A stretch of DNA of 5,633 bases from contig JAURKN010000081.1 of NCBI GenBank assembly GCA_030831725.1, positions 1 through 5,633 of the forward strand. Direction: 5' to 3'. The stretch is from Ferruginibacter sp. GTDB taxonomy: Bacteria; Bacteroidota; Bacteroidia; Chitinophagales; Chitinophagaceae. The stretch's first letter is position 1, and each line of letters opens with the position of its first letter. Shown one piece after another: positions 1 to 5,633 of the stretch. The notes under the pieces are model-generated. The model saw only the letters and a program-made list of their open reading frames with translations, did not search any database and had not been told where the DNA came from. Position numbers and translations under genes: made by a program.

Positions 1-606
1 ACCTTTTTCTTCCACCATCAACGCTCCGTTGTGAACGGTCAGCCTATTGATGATTCTGTCATATCCGATTACCCCTTCATTTACACCGGTGTAAAAACTG
101 TCACGTGTTAGATAATCCATTCTATCCACATCTAATTGTCCGCTGATGAGCTGGTGTAAAAACTTTTTATGGTATTTGTCACAGAAAATATCAAGCGCCA
201 TATTAAGTTCGCCGTTCAATTCTTCATTGAGGGATTTCATCAGCATGAGCGATAATTCTTCGTGATGAAAAGATTCCGCAAGCACATGTTCTAGCGCATG
301 GGAAAAAGGGCCATGTCCGATATCGTGTAATAGAATGGCCGCTTTTGCTGAGAATTTTTCTTCCTCCGTTATTTCAATGCCTTTAGACGACAACTCCTGC
401 AGCGCGCATCCCATAAGATGATAAGCGCCCAATGCGTGATGCAATCTCGTATGGACGGCGCCAGGGTATACCAGTTGTGCCATTGCCATTTGCTGGATGC
501 GTCGCAATCTTTGAAAAAAGGGATGGTTGATCAGTTTGAAAATTCTTTCATCATCAATCGTAATGAATCCATACACGGGATCGTTGATGATTTTATGAAA
601 AGGCAT
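1..606 (-). CDS. HD-domain phosphohydrolase (COG1078 type), 3' end outside the window
   Basis: This is the N-terminal 202 residues of an HD-superfamily metal-dependent phosphohydrolase related to dNTP triphosphohydrolases and SAMHD1; the family is usually about 400 residues, so roughly half is visible. The frame is open to base 1. The protein starts MPFHKIINDPVYGFI, a typical opening for Bacteroidota COG1078 proteins. Metal-site residues are in place: H57 in TRLHHALG, the H94-D95 doublet in LLHDIGHGPFSH (with H98 and H103), and D161 in DVDRMDYLTRD. It is a soluble cytoplasmic protein with no signal peptide or membrane segment. The expected reaction is hydrolysis of a nucleotide phosphate, but the substrate is not fixed by sequence. 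I chose ATG at 606 over an in-frame TTG at 642 because the TTG lies inside a likely -7 promoter element and the family signature begins only a few residues after the ATG. It is transcribed divergently from porX. The family call is firm and the substrate is unknown. Confidence 0.93.
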   Translation of the reverse strand, partial: MPFHKIINDPVYGFITIDDERIFKLINHPFFQRLRRIQQMAMAQLVYPGAVHTRLHHALGAYHLMGCALQELSSKGIEITEEEKFSAKAAILLHDIGHGPFSHALEHVLAESFHHEELSLMLMKSLNEELNGELNMALDIFCDKYHKKFLHQLISGQLDVDRMDYLTRDSFYTGVNEGVIGYDRIINRLTVHNGALMVEEKG

Positions 607-639
607 GTTCTGGAAGGTTTCGTTAAAATGTGTTCGCGA

Positions 640-647
640 CAAAGGTA
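640..647 (-). promoter_or_regulatory. Bacteroidota -7 promoter element for the HD hydrolase gene
   Basis: Reading the minus strand from 647 to 640 gives TACCTTTG, an exact match to the TAnnTTTG -7 consensus of the Bacteroidota primary sigma factor. A start site about 6 nt downstream would leave a leader of roughly 27 nt before the ATG at 606. No convincing TTTG -33 box was found about 20 bp upstream; that stretch is a T-run. The call is inferred from motif and position only. Confidence 0.4.
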
Positions 648-674
648 AAGCCCTAATCCGTCAGATTAAAAAAT

Positions 675-682
675 TACATTTG
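675..682 (+). promoter_or_regulatory. Bacteroidota -7 promoter element for porX
   Basis: TACATTTG matches TAnnTTTG exactly. It lies 43 bp before the porX ATG, giving a predicted leader of about 35-40 nt. The expected -33 region, near 650-655, has no TTG, so the promoter may be weak or need an activator. It is back-to-back with the minus-strand element at 640-647, so the two RNA polymerase footprints would overlap. Confidence 0.4.
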
Positions 683-725
683 TAAGAGTCGTTATGGATC
701 CATTTTTTTAGAAAACAATGAAAAT

Positions 726-2282
726 ATGAGCGCAATCAGGATTTTATGGGTGGATGATGAGATTGACAGTTTGCAGTCTCAAATTGTTTTTTTGGAAACC
801 AAGGGCTATGAGGTGTTAACCAAAACCAACGGATCTGATGCGATAGATTTTTTACAAGACAACATTGTAGATATCGTATTATTGGATGAAACGATGCCTG
901 GACTCACAGGATTACAAACGCTACAAAAAATCAAAGAGACAAACAACAATCTCCCGGTTGTGTTAATCACCAAAAACGAAGCGGAGAATATCATGGATGA
1001 AGCCATAGGCAGTCAGATCAGCGATTATCTGATCAAGCCTGTGAATCCGAATCAGGTTTGGCTGAGTTTGAAAAAACTGATTGACAACAAAAGACTTGTG
1101 TCTGAGAAAACAACCTCGGCTTATCTGCAGGAATTCAATAATCTTTTATTTGCCATAGAAGATGCACCTGATCATCAAGGTTGGATGGAAGTTTACAAGA
1201 AGCTTGTTTTTTGGGAGTTGGAGATGCAAAAGAGTGAGAGCCAGGAGATGAAAGAAGTTTTTGCCAAACAAAAGCAAGAGGCCAATTTGGCTTTTTTCAA
1301 ATACATCAGTAAAAATTACGCACAGTGGATGAGTCCCTCTTGCTCCGATGCGCCAGTGATGAGTCACGAACTGATCAAACGTAAAGTGCTTCCTCATGTC
1401 GAACCAGGAGTCCCATTGTTTTTTATACTGATAGACAATCTGAGATACGATCAGTGGAAATCCATCATGCCGATCTTTTCGGAGAACTTCCGCATATTGG
1501 AAGAGGATAGCTTTTACTCCATACTCCCAACCGCAACTCAATATTCCAGAAACGCTATTTTTTCGGGGATGCTCCCTGTGGAGATACAAAAGAAATACCC
1601 TGAATACTGGAAAAACGATGATGATGAGGGAGGAAAAAACAGTCACGAAGAATTTCTTTTTCAGGAGCAATTGAAAAAATCGGGAAAGTCAGGCATTCGT
1701 TCCAGTTATACCAAAATCACCAATAATCAAGATGGACAGAAACTGGTGGAGAACATTCATAACATGCTTGAGTATGACGTGAATATCATCGTATACAATT
1801 TTGTAGACATGTTGAGTCATGCCCGAACAGAAATGGAAGTGCTCAAGGAGTTGGCGGGCGATGAGAGCAGTTATCGGAGTCTGACAGCCAGTTGGTTTGA
1901 ACATAGTCCGCTCCATCAGGCCCTAAAAAAACTGAGTGACCGAAAAATACAGATCGTTTTGGCGACTGATCATGGGAGTACCAGGGTTAAAACCCCGAGC
2001 AAGGTAGTCGGAGATCGTCAAACAACCACGAATTTGAGATACAAACACGGAAGAAATCTGGATTATGAAGCAAAGGACGTACTAGCATTCCGCGATCCGA
2101 AACAAGCCGGATTGCCCGTACCAACTGTCAATTCCTCTTACATATTCGCAAAAGGGGACATTTATCTCTGTTATCCCAATAACTACCATCATTTTGTGAA
2201 TTACTACAAAAACACCTTCCAGCACGGGGGAATCAGCATGGAGGAGATGATTATTCCGGTGGTCCGAATGACAGTAAAATGA
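726..2282 (+). CDS. porX: PorX: response regulator with PglZ/alkaline-phosphatase-fold domain, T9SS regulator
   Basis: This is a complete 518-residue PorX, the same size as the known Porphyromonas protein. Residues 1-120 are a CheY-like receiver with acidic pocket D10/D11, phospho-acceptor D54, T82 and K104. Residues about 121-205 are a helical linker. Residues about 225-518 are a PglZ-type alkaline-phosphatase-superfamily domain: D237 and D242 in LIDNLRYD, nucleophile T271 in PTATQYSR, D361 and H365 in NFVDMLSH, D415-H416 in TDHGS, and H500 in QHGGISMEE. Known PorX proteins are zinc phosphodiesterases acting on cyclic and linear oligonucleotides. They are phosphorylated by the kinase PorY and regulate type IX secretion genes with the ECF sigma factor SigP; all of these partners would lie outside this window. 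PorX is cytoplasmic, with no signal peptide. The first ATG in this frame after the predicted promoter is the start. It is divergent from the HD gene and followed by a strong hairpin that overlaps its stop codon, so it is probably monocistronic. All listed residues are present, so it should be catalytically active. Confidence 0.95.
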   Translation: MSAIRILWVDDEIDSLQSQIVFLETKGYEVLTKTNGSDAIDFLQDNIVDIVLLDETMPGLTGLQTLQKIKETNNNLPVVLITKNEAENIMDEAIGSQISDYLIKPVNPNQVWLSLKKLIDNKRLVSEKTTSAYLQEFNNLLFAIEDAPDHQGWMEVYKKLVFWELEMQKSESQEMKEVFAKQKQEANLAFFKYISKNYAQWMSPSCSDAPVMSHELIKRKVLPHVEPGVPLFFILIDNLRYDQWKSIMPIFSENFRILEEDSFYSILPTATQYSRNAIFSGMLPVEIQKKYPEYWKNDDDEGGKNSHEEFLFQEQLKKSGKSGIRSSYTKITNNQDGQKLVENIHNMLEYDVNIIVYNFVDMLSHARTEMEVLKELAGDESSYRSLTASWFEHSPLHQALKKLSDRKIQIVLATDHGSTRVKTPSKVVGDRQTTTNLRYKHGRNLDYEAKDVLAFRDPKQAGLPVPTVNSSYIFAKGDIYLCYPNNYHHFVNYYKNTFQHGGISMEEMIIPVVRMTVK

Positions 2283-2312
2283 TTTTTTCAACATTCGTTG
2301 AAAAAATCATTT
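2277..2312 (+). terminator. Perfect inverted repeat overlapping the porX stop codon, probable terminator
   Basis: The arms AAATGATTTTTTCAAC (2277-2292) and GTTGAAAAAATCATTT (2297-2312) are exact reverse complements, 16 bp each, around a 4-nt ATTC loop. The porX TGA (2280-2282) is inside the left arm. The stem is AT-rich, and only three T's end the right arm before CC, so it is not a textbook rho-independent terminator. It may instead stabilise the 3' end of the porX mRNA or attenuate read-through. The repeat itself is certain; the terminator role is inferred. Confidence 0.55.
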
Positions 2313-2360
2313 CCAATAGCCGTTTTAAATTAGGAAGTTGCAGAACATTAACGTAACACT

Positions 2361-2630
2361 ATGAAGTTTACACAAGGGAATTTAGATAAGATTGAGAGAG
2401 TCATCGAAGAAGGAGGGTATATCATTCGCTACGAAAGAGGTACGTTTCAAAGTGGATATTGCATTCTTCAGGCAAAAAAAGTAGTGGTACTGAATAAATT
2501 TCTTCAAACAGAAGGAAGAATCAATACACTGATTGATTTGTTGCCTTTGTTAAATATCAACATTGACATTCTCACGCACGAAAGCCAGCGATTGTTTGAG
2601 GAGCTCATCGCAGTAGAAGTTCAAAGATAA
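2361..2630 (+). CDS. Conserved-looking 89-residue protein of unknown function
   Basis: I cannot assign a function. The protein is small, soluble-looking and mixed alpha/beta, with no signal peptide or membrane segment. A helix at about residues 5-17 (GNLDKIERVIEEGG) precedes a strand-rich core, IIRYERGTFQSGYCILQ (21-37), a hydrophobic strand KVVVLNKF (40-47), and a helix beginning TEGRINTLIDLL (50-61). There is one cysteine (C34). The core resembles short hypothetical proteins I recall from other Bacteroidota genomes, which supports a real gene, but I cannot verify that here. The strand NKF followed by an R-x-N-T-L helix loosely recalls the strand-helix leading into the HExxH site of ImmA/IrrE peptidases, but no HExxH is present, so enzymatic activity of that kind is not expected. 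It lies 78 bp after porX, beyond the hairpin, and 38 bp before the MBL hydrolase gene, and is probably co-transcribed with the latter. Confidence 0.85.
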   Translation: MKFTQGNLDKIERVIEEGGYIIRYERGTFQSGYCILQAKKVVVLNKFLQTEGRINTLIDLLPLLNINIDILTHESQRLFEELIAVEVQR

Positions 2631-2668
2631 TCTCAACCGAACTCGATAATCGGACAAAACATTCAGGC

Positions 2669-3463
2669 ATGACCTTCCGAAAGGAAAAATTTTCTCCTCC
2701 ACTTACAATCACTTTTTTGGGAACTGGAACCAGCGGGGGAGTTCCCATGATTGCCTGTGATTGTGAAGTATGCGATTCCAACGATTTCAAAGATAAACGA
2801 TATAGAAGCTCCATACTGGTGGAAAGTCCGACAACCACATTGGTGGTGGATACCACTCCGGATTTCCGGTCTCAGATGCTGAAGGCGAAAGTCAAAAAAC
2901 TGGATGCCGTCATTTTCACCCATCCTCACAAAGACCATGTGGCTGGATTGGACGATGTGAAAGCGTTCAATTATTTTCACCAGCAACCGATGGATGTATT
3001 TGCAAATGAATTGACTGCCGAAGCTTTACGCCGAGAATTCAATTATATTTTTTCAGACAAGAAATATCCGGGTGTTCCCAAAATCAATCTCAAGCCGATC
3101 ACATCCACAGATTTCATGGTTGGTGATATAGAGGTCACTCCGATTTTTGTTTGGCATCTTCATATGCCGGTTGTCGGCTTCCGGTTTGGAGATTTCACTT
3201 ATATCACCGATGCGAATCGCATAGAAGACGAAGAGCTCGATAAGATAAAAGGATCTCGCTTTTTGGTACTGAATGCGCTTCGCAAAGAAAAACATCTTTC
3301 TCATTTTACCCTAGACGAAGCCATTGAAGTGGTAAGAAAAACAGAAGTTCCAAACGCATATTTCACCCACATCAGCCATCAACTTGGATTTCATGAACGA
3401 ATCAGCCAAGAGCTACCTTCAGGTATGTTTTTAGCACACGACGGACTCGTGATAAAAACATGA
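2669..3463 (+). CDS. PhnP-like metallo-beta-lactamase-fold phosphodiesterase (COG1235)
   Basis: This is a complete 264-residue MBL-fold hydrolase, close to the roughly 250 residues of E. coli PhnP. The opening TFLGTGTSGGVP (15-26) is typical of the PhnP/RNase Z branch. C30, C32 and C35 in CDCEVC match the PhnP accessory zinc-binding cysteines. The metal motif H85-x-H87-K-D89-H90 lies in THPHKDH. Further ligand candidates are H163/H165, D181 in ITDAN, H212 in LSHFT, and H234, H237 and H242 in THISHQLGFH. Both the catalytic dinuclear site and the structural zinc site therefore look intact. PhnP cleaves 5-phosphoribosyl 1,2-cyclic phosphate in phosphonate breakdown, but no other phn gene is present, so the natural substrate may be another cyclic or linear phosphodiester. 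The protein is cytoplasmic. The ATG used is the first in frame after the preceding gene, 38 bp from it. The fold and motif call is firm and the substrate is open. Confidence 0.92.
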   Translation: MTFRKEKFSPPLTITFLGTGTSGGVPMIACDCEVCDSNDFKDKRYRSSILVESPTTTLVVDTTPDFRSQMLKAKVKKLDAVIFTHPHKDHVAGLDDVKAFNYFHQQPMDVFANELTAEALRREFNYIFSDKKYPGVPKINLKPITSTDFMVGDIEVTPIFVWHLHMPVVGFRFGDFTYITDANRIEDEELDKIKGSRFLVLNALRKEKHLSHFTLDEAIEVVRKTEVPNAYFTHISHQLGFHERISQELPSGMFLAHDGLVIKT

Positions 3464-3504
3464 TTTTTTGTACTTTTTACTTTTTAAAACCTTCAGCGGC
3501 GAAC

Positions 3505-3512
3505 TAAGTTTG
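3505..3512 (+). promoter_or_regulatory. Possible -7 element directly before the helix-hairpin-helix gene
   Basis: TAAGTTTG fits TAnnTTTG exactly but ends only 4 bp before the ATG at 3517, so transcription from it would begin at or about the start codon and give a leaderless or nearly leaderless mRNA. The T-rich tract at 3463-3485 lies where a -33 box would be but has no well-spaced TTTG. The match may be by chance. Confidence 0.22.
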
Positions 3513-3516
3513 CTGA

Positions 3517-4440
3517 ATGAAACAAAGGAATCCACATCCTTTTTTTGAATTGACCAATCACGAACGCAGGGGAATTTATATTATTCTATTGGTCAGCGTT
3601 TTCATGTGGTTTTTGCCGGAACTGATTCAGAAATGCAAAGATCCACAAGATGCTGAAATCAGGTTTGAAAATCTGACATCAACTTTTTTTTCGGATGAGG
3701 AAAATCCAAATCAAAGAGAAGATTCATCAGCGGGGTTTGTATCAATGCCATCAAAGATTCCTTTGCGCTTTTTTGATCCCAACATCATAGGAGAGAAAGA
3801 ATGGATCAGCATGGGCTTGCGTCCGAAAACTGCGCATACAGTTAGGCGTTATATAGAAAAAGGAGGTAGGTTCAGAAAACCGGAAGACCTGCAAAAAATA
3901 TGGGGAATGGATGCGGGACTTTGTAAATCACTTATTCCATTCGTTCGGATAAAAGAGGAGCAAAATGCAAAAACCGCTTCGATTGGATATCATTGGAGGG
4001 ACACCACTCAAACGAGAAGAAGGATAAATGCAAGACCGATTTTCATCAATTCGGCAGATTCGGTTTTGTGGGAATCCTTGCCTGGCATCGGACCTGCTTT
4101 GGCTCACAGGATTGTTTCATATCGGGAAAGACTAGGAGGGTTTGTTTCGGTAAATCAGCTTTCAGAGGTTTGGAATCTACCTGATTCGGTTTTACAAAAA
4201 ATTAAAAACAGACTGCAATTCGACGATAAAATCAAAAAAATGGACATAAATCAAAGTAGTGTTCAAGAATTTGGCCGACATCCGTATTTTGGATTTCGTT
4301 TAGCAAAAATCATAGTGAATTACAGGGAACAACATGGAATATTTCAAACGTTAGAGGATATTCAAAAAATAGCGTTAATTGATAAAAACAAATATGATCA
4401 GATCAGGCCTTATTTGACAATCGGAACCTCTTCACCTTGA
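3517..4440 (+). CDS. Membrane-anchored protein with three helix-hairpin-helix (ComEA-like) repeats
   Basis: This is a complete 307-residue protein. A short basic N-terminus (ELTNHERRG, 11-19) leads into one transmembrane helix at about 19-37, followed by a polar, low-complexity linker (38-80). Three ComEA-like units follow. Unit 1 (about 85-143) begins RFFDPN and is the most divergent. Unit 2 (about 175-234) carries the classical hairpin LPGIGPALAHRIVSYRERLGGF. Unit 3 (about 240-302) begins MDINQSS and carries HPYFGFRLAKIIVNYREQHG. Helix-hairpin-helix repeats bind DNA backbone without sequence specificity. In competence systems, ComEA binds incoming DNA outside the inner membrane, and the N-terminal anchor here is compatible with that topology. 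The N-terminal ERRG-then-membrane-helix pattern and the three-repeat design are common in Bacteroidota proteins simply annotated as helix-hairpin-helix proteins. No comEC or other competence gene is in the window, so a role in DNA uptake is only an inference. It lies 53 bp after the MBL gene and 46 bp before the acyl-CoA dehydrogenase start. Confidence 0.9.
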   Translation: MKQRNPHPFFELTNHERRGIYIILLVSVFMWFLPELIQKCKDPQDAEIRFENLTSTFFSDEENPNQREDSSAGFVSMPSKIPLRFFDPNIIGEKEWISMGLRPKTAHTVRRYIEKGGRFRKPEDLQKIWGMDAGLCKSLIPFVRIKEEQNAKTASIGYHWRDTTQTRRRINARPIFINSADSVLWESLPGIGPALAHRIVSYRERLGGFVSVNQLSEVWNLPDSVLQKIKNRLQFDDKIKKMDINQSSVQEFGRHPYFGFRLAKIIVNYREQHGIFQTLEDIQKIALIDKNKYDQIRPYLTIGTSSP

Positions 4441-4461
4441 AACAGCGAAATCATTTATCCC

Positions 4462-4468
4462 TAAATTG
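4462..4468 (+). promoter_or_regulatory. Weak -7-like element before the acyl-CoA dehydrogenase gene
   Basis: TAAATTG resembles the TAnnTTTG core with one T missing. A TTG at 4437-4439 sits 22 bp upstream, about the distance of a -33 box. If used, transcription would start near 4475, a dozen bases before the ATG at 4487. The element overlaps the alternative TTG codon at 4466, which argues against that codon as the translation start. Confidence 0.22.
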
Positions 4469-4486
4469 CGCATTCAAACAACAAGT

Positions 4487-5626
4487 ATGCATTTCGAAAC
4501 TTCAGAATTGACACAACAAGTGGCACAAAGTGCACGTGATTTTGCGCAGCAGCATATTCGTCCAAATCTGATGGAATGGGACGAAAGCCAAGAATTTCCG
4601 ATACATATTTTCAAGGAGTTGGGAAAATTGGGCATGATGGGGGTTTTGATACCTGAAGCTTATGGTGGAACCGGTTTGGGTTATTTTGAGTACAATGCGA
4701 TCATTCAGGAAATAGCCAAAGTATGCGGTTCAGTTGGATTGTCGCTTGCCGCCCATAATTCATTGTGTACAGGACATATACTTGCTTTTGGAAACGAGGC
4801 GCAAAAACAAAAATATTTGCCCAAACTAGCAACTGCCGAACATATCGGAGCATGGGGATTAACAGAGCCAAATACAGGAAGTGATGCGGGCAACATGAAA
4901 ACAACCGCAGTTCGCGACGGAGACAAGTGGATCATCAATGGAACGAAAAGCTGGATCACCCATGGTAAATCGGGTGACGTTGCGGTGGTGATGTGCAGAA
5001 CAGGCGAACCAAGAGCCAAAAACAATTCAACAGCATTTATCGTTGAGCGTGGTACTCCCGGATTCTCAGCTGGAAAAAAAGAAAACAAATTGGGTATGAG
5101 GGCCAGTGAAACCGCTGAGATGATTTTTGATCAATGTGTTGTTTCTGATGAAAACAGACTTGGTGAAGTGGGAGATGGTTTCAAACAAAGCATGAAGATT
5201 TTGGATGGTGGAAGAATTTCCATAGCTGCCCTCAGTCTGGGTATCGCTAGAGGCGCATTTGAGGCCGCGTTGCAATATTCCAAAGAACGTCATCAATTCG
5301 ACCAGCCCATCTCCAATTTCCAATCAATCGCTTTCAAGCTCGCAGATATGGCCACCAAAATTGAAGGTGCCGAGCTTTTGATCAGACAAGCCTGCGACTT
5401 GAAGATGAAAGGACTGCCTATGACCAAAGAGTCGGCCATGGCAAAGTACTATGCCAGCGAAATTTCCGTGGAAATCAGTACCGATGCGGTACAAATATTC
5501 GGAGGGTATGGCTACACCAAAGATTTTCCGGTAGAGAAATTTTACCGCGACAGTAAACTATGCACGATTGGAGAAGGTACCAGCGAAATACAAAAGCTGG
5601 TAATCAGCAGAGAGCTGTTGAAGTAA
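4487..5626 (+). CDS. Acyl-CoA dehydrogenase, short-chain/butyryl-CoA type
   Basis: This is a complete 379-residue FAD-dependent acyl-CoA dehydrogenase, the normal length for the family. It oxidises an acyl-CoA to the trans-2-enoyl-CoA and passes electrons to electron-transfer flavoprotein, in fatty-acid or branched-chain amino-acid breakdown in the cytoplasm. The N-terminal helical domain covers about 1-115, the beta domain starts at the flavin motif GLTEPNTGSD (124-133), and the C-terminal helical domain contains GRISIAALSLGIARGA. The second family signature runs QIFGGYGYTKDFP onward from residue 336. E363 in GEGTSEIQ is in the catalytic-base position used by short- and medium-chain and butyryl-CoA dehydrogenases, not the internal position used by isovaleryl or long-chain enzymes. 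I start at ATG 4487, not the in-frame TTG seven codons earlier, because MHFETSEL aligns with the usual family N-terminus. No ETF, thiolase or hydratase gene is adjacent. The exact chain-length preference cannot be read from sequence. Confidence 0.95.
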   Translation: MHFETSELTQQVAQSARDFAQQHIRPNLMEWDESQEFPIHIFKELGKLGMMGVLIPEAYGGTGLGYFEYNAIIQEIAKVCGSVGLSLAAHNSLCTGHILAFGNEAQKQKYLPKLATAEHIGAWGLTEPNTGSDAGNMKTTAVRDGDKWIINGTKSWITHGKSGDVAVVMCRTGEPRAKNNSTAFIVERGTPGFSAGKKENKLGMRASETAEMIFDQCVVSDENRLGEVGDGFKQSMKILDGGRISIAALSLGIARGAFEAALQYSKERHQFDQPISNFQSIAFKLADMATKIEGAELLIRQACDLKMKGLPMTKESAMAKYYASEISVEISTDAVQIFGGYGYTKDFPVEKFYRDSKLCTIGEGTSEIQKLVISRELLK

Positions 5627-5633
5627 TTCAATC

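Noticed and set aside
607..642. In-frame TTG at 642 as the start of the HD hydrolase
   Set aside because: It would add 12 residues, but the TTG is part of the TACCTTTG promoter element and the conserved N-terminus begins right after the ATG at 606.
418..648. A plus-strand 76-codon open frame across the 5' end of the HD hydrolase
   Set aside because: It lies antisense to the conserved HD hydrolase coding sequence, has no recognisable motif, and covers the minus-strand promoter element. It is a by-product of the opposite-strand gene.
1146..1670. A 174-codon minus-strand open frame inside porX
   Set aside because: It is fully antisense to the PorX linker and PglZ domain, whose residues are strongly conserved in the plus frame; the minus translation shows no domain.
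3454..3475. Terminator after the MBL hydrolase gene
   Set aside because: Only a 5-bp A/T stem (AAAAA/TTTTT) around the stop codon followed by broken T-runs is present; it is too weak to call, although the T-rich tract is real.
4705..5088. A 127-codon minus-strand open frame inside the acyl-CoA dehydrogenase
   Set aside because: It is antisense to the flavin-binding motif region of a well-conserved enzyme, and its translation is proline-, serine- and cysteine-rich with no family resemblance.
1..5633. Mobile element, CRISPR array, toxin-antitoxin or defence island
   Set aside because: I found no transposase or integrase, direct-repeat array, terminal inverted repeats or tRNA. PglZ domains occur in BREX defence systems, but here the domain is fused to a receiver in the standard PorX form and no brx or pgl gene is nearby.

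Overview
The window reads as ordinary chromosomal DNA from a member of the phylum Bacteroidota. Three things support this. A PorX-type response regulator/PglZ protein, which is confined to that phylum, is present. TAnnTTTG-like -7 promoter elements precede several genes, and clear Shine-Dalgarno sequences are absent. The other proteins also have a Bacteroidota-style make-up (a COG1078 HD hydrolase, and a membrane-anchored triple helix-hairpin-helix protein). The DNA is moderately AT-rich throughout, with no obvious compositional break. Assignment below phylum is not possible from the sequence alone.

Layout: the left end (1-606, minus strand) holds the N-terminal 202 residues of an HD-domain phosphohydrolase that runs off the window. 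A 119-bp divergent promoter region (607-725) separates it from porX (726-2282, plus), a complete 518-residue response regulator with a C-terminal alkaline-phosphatase-fold domain. A perfect 16-bp inverted repeat overlaps the porX stop codon and probably ends or punctuates that transcript. Four more plus-strand genes follow, with gaps of 38 to 78 bp: an 89-residue protein of unknown function (2361-2630), a PhnP-like metallo-beta-lactamase-fold hydrolase (2669-3463), a membrane-anchored protein with three helix-hairpin-helix repeats (3517-4440), and an acyl-CoA dehydrogenase (4487-5626). No gene-free stretch exceeds 300 bases.

How the genes fit together: they do not form one recognisable pathway. 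PorX is the regulatory highlight. It is the cytoplasmic output protein of the PorX/PorY system that controls the type IX secretion system, and every phosphorylation and metal/nucleophile residue checked here is intact. The 89-residue protein and the MBL hydrolase are the pair most likely to be co-transcribed. The remaining genes look like housekeeping functions (nucleotide hydrolysis, DNA binding or uptake, fatty-acid or branched-chain acyl-CoA oxidation) that share an orientation.

I saw no mobile element, CRISPR array, RNA gene or defence cassette. The parts least explained by known biology are the 89-residue protein, the actual substrate of the PhnP-like enzyme, and the near-leaderless promoter arrangement in front of the helix-hairpin-helix gene.
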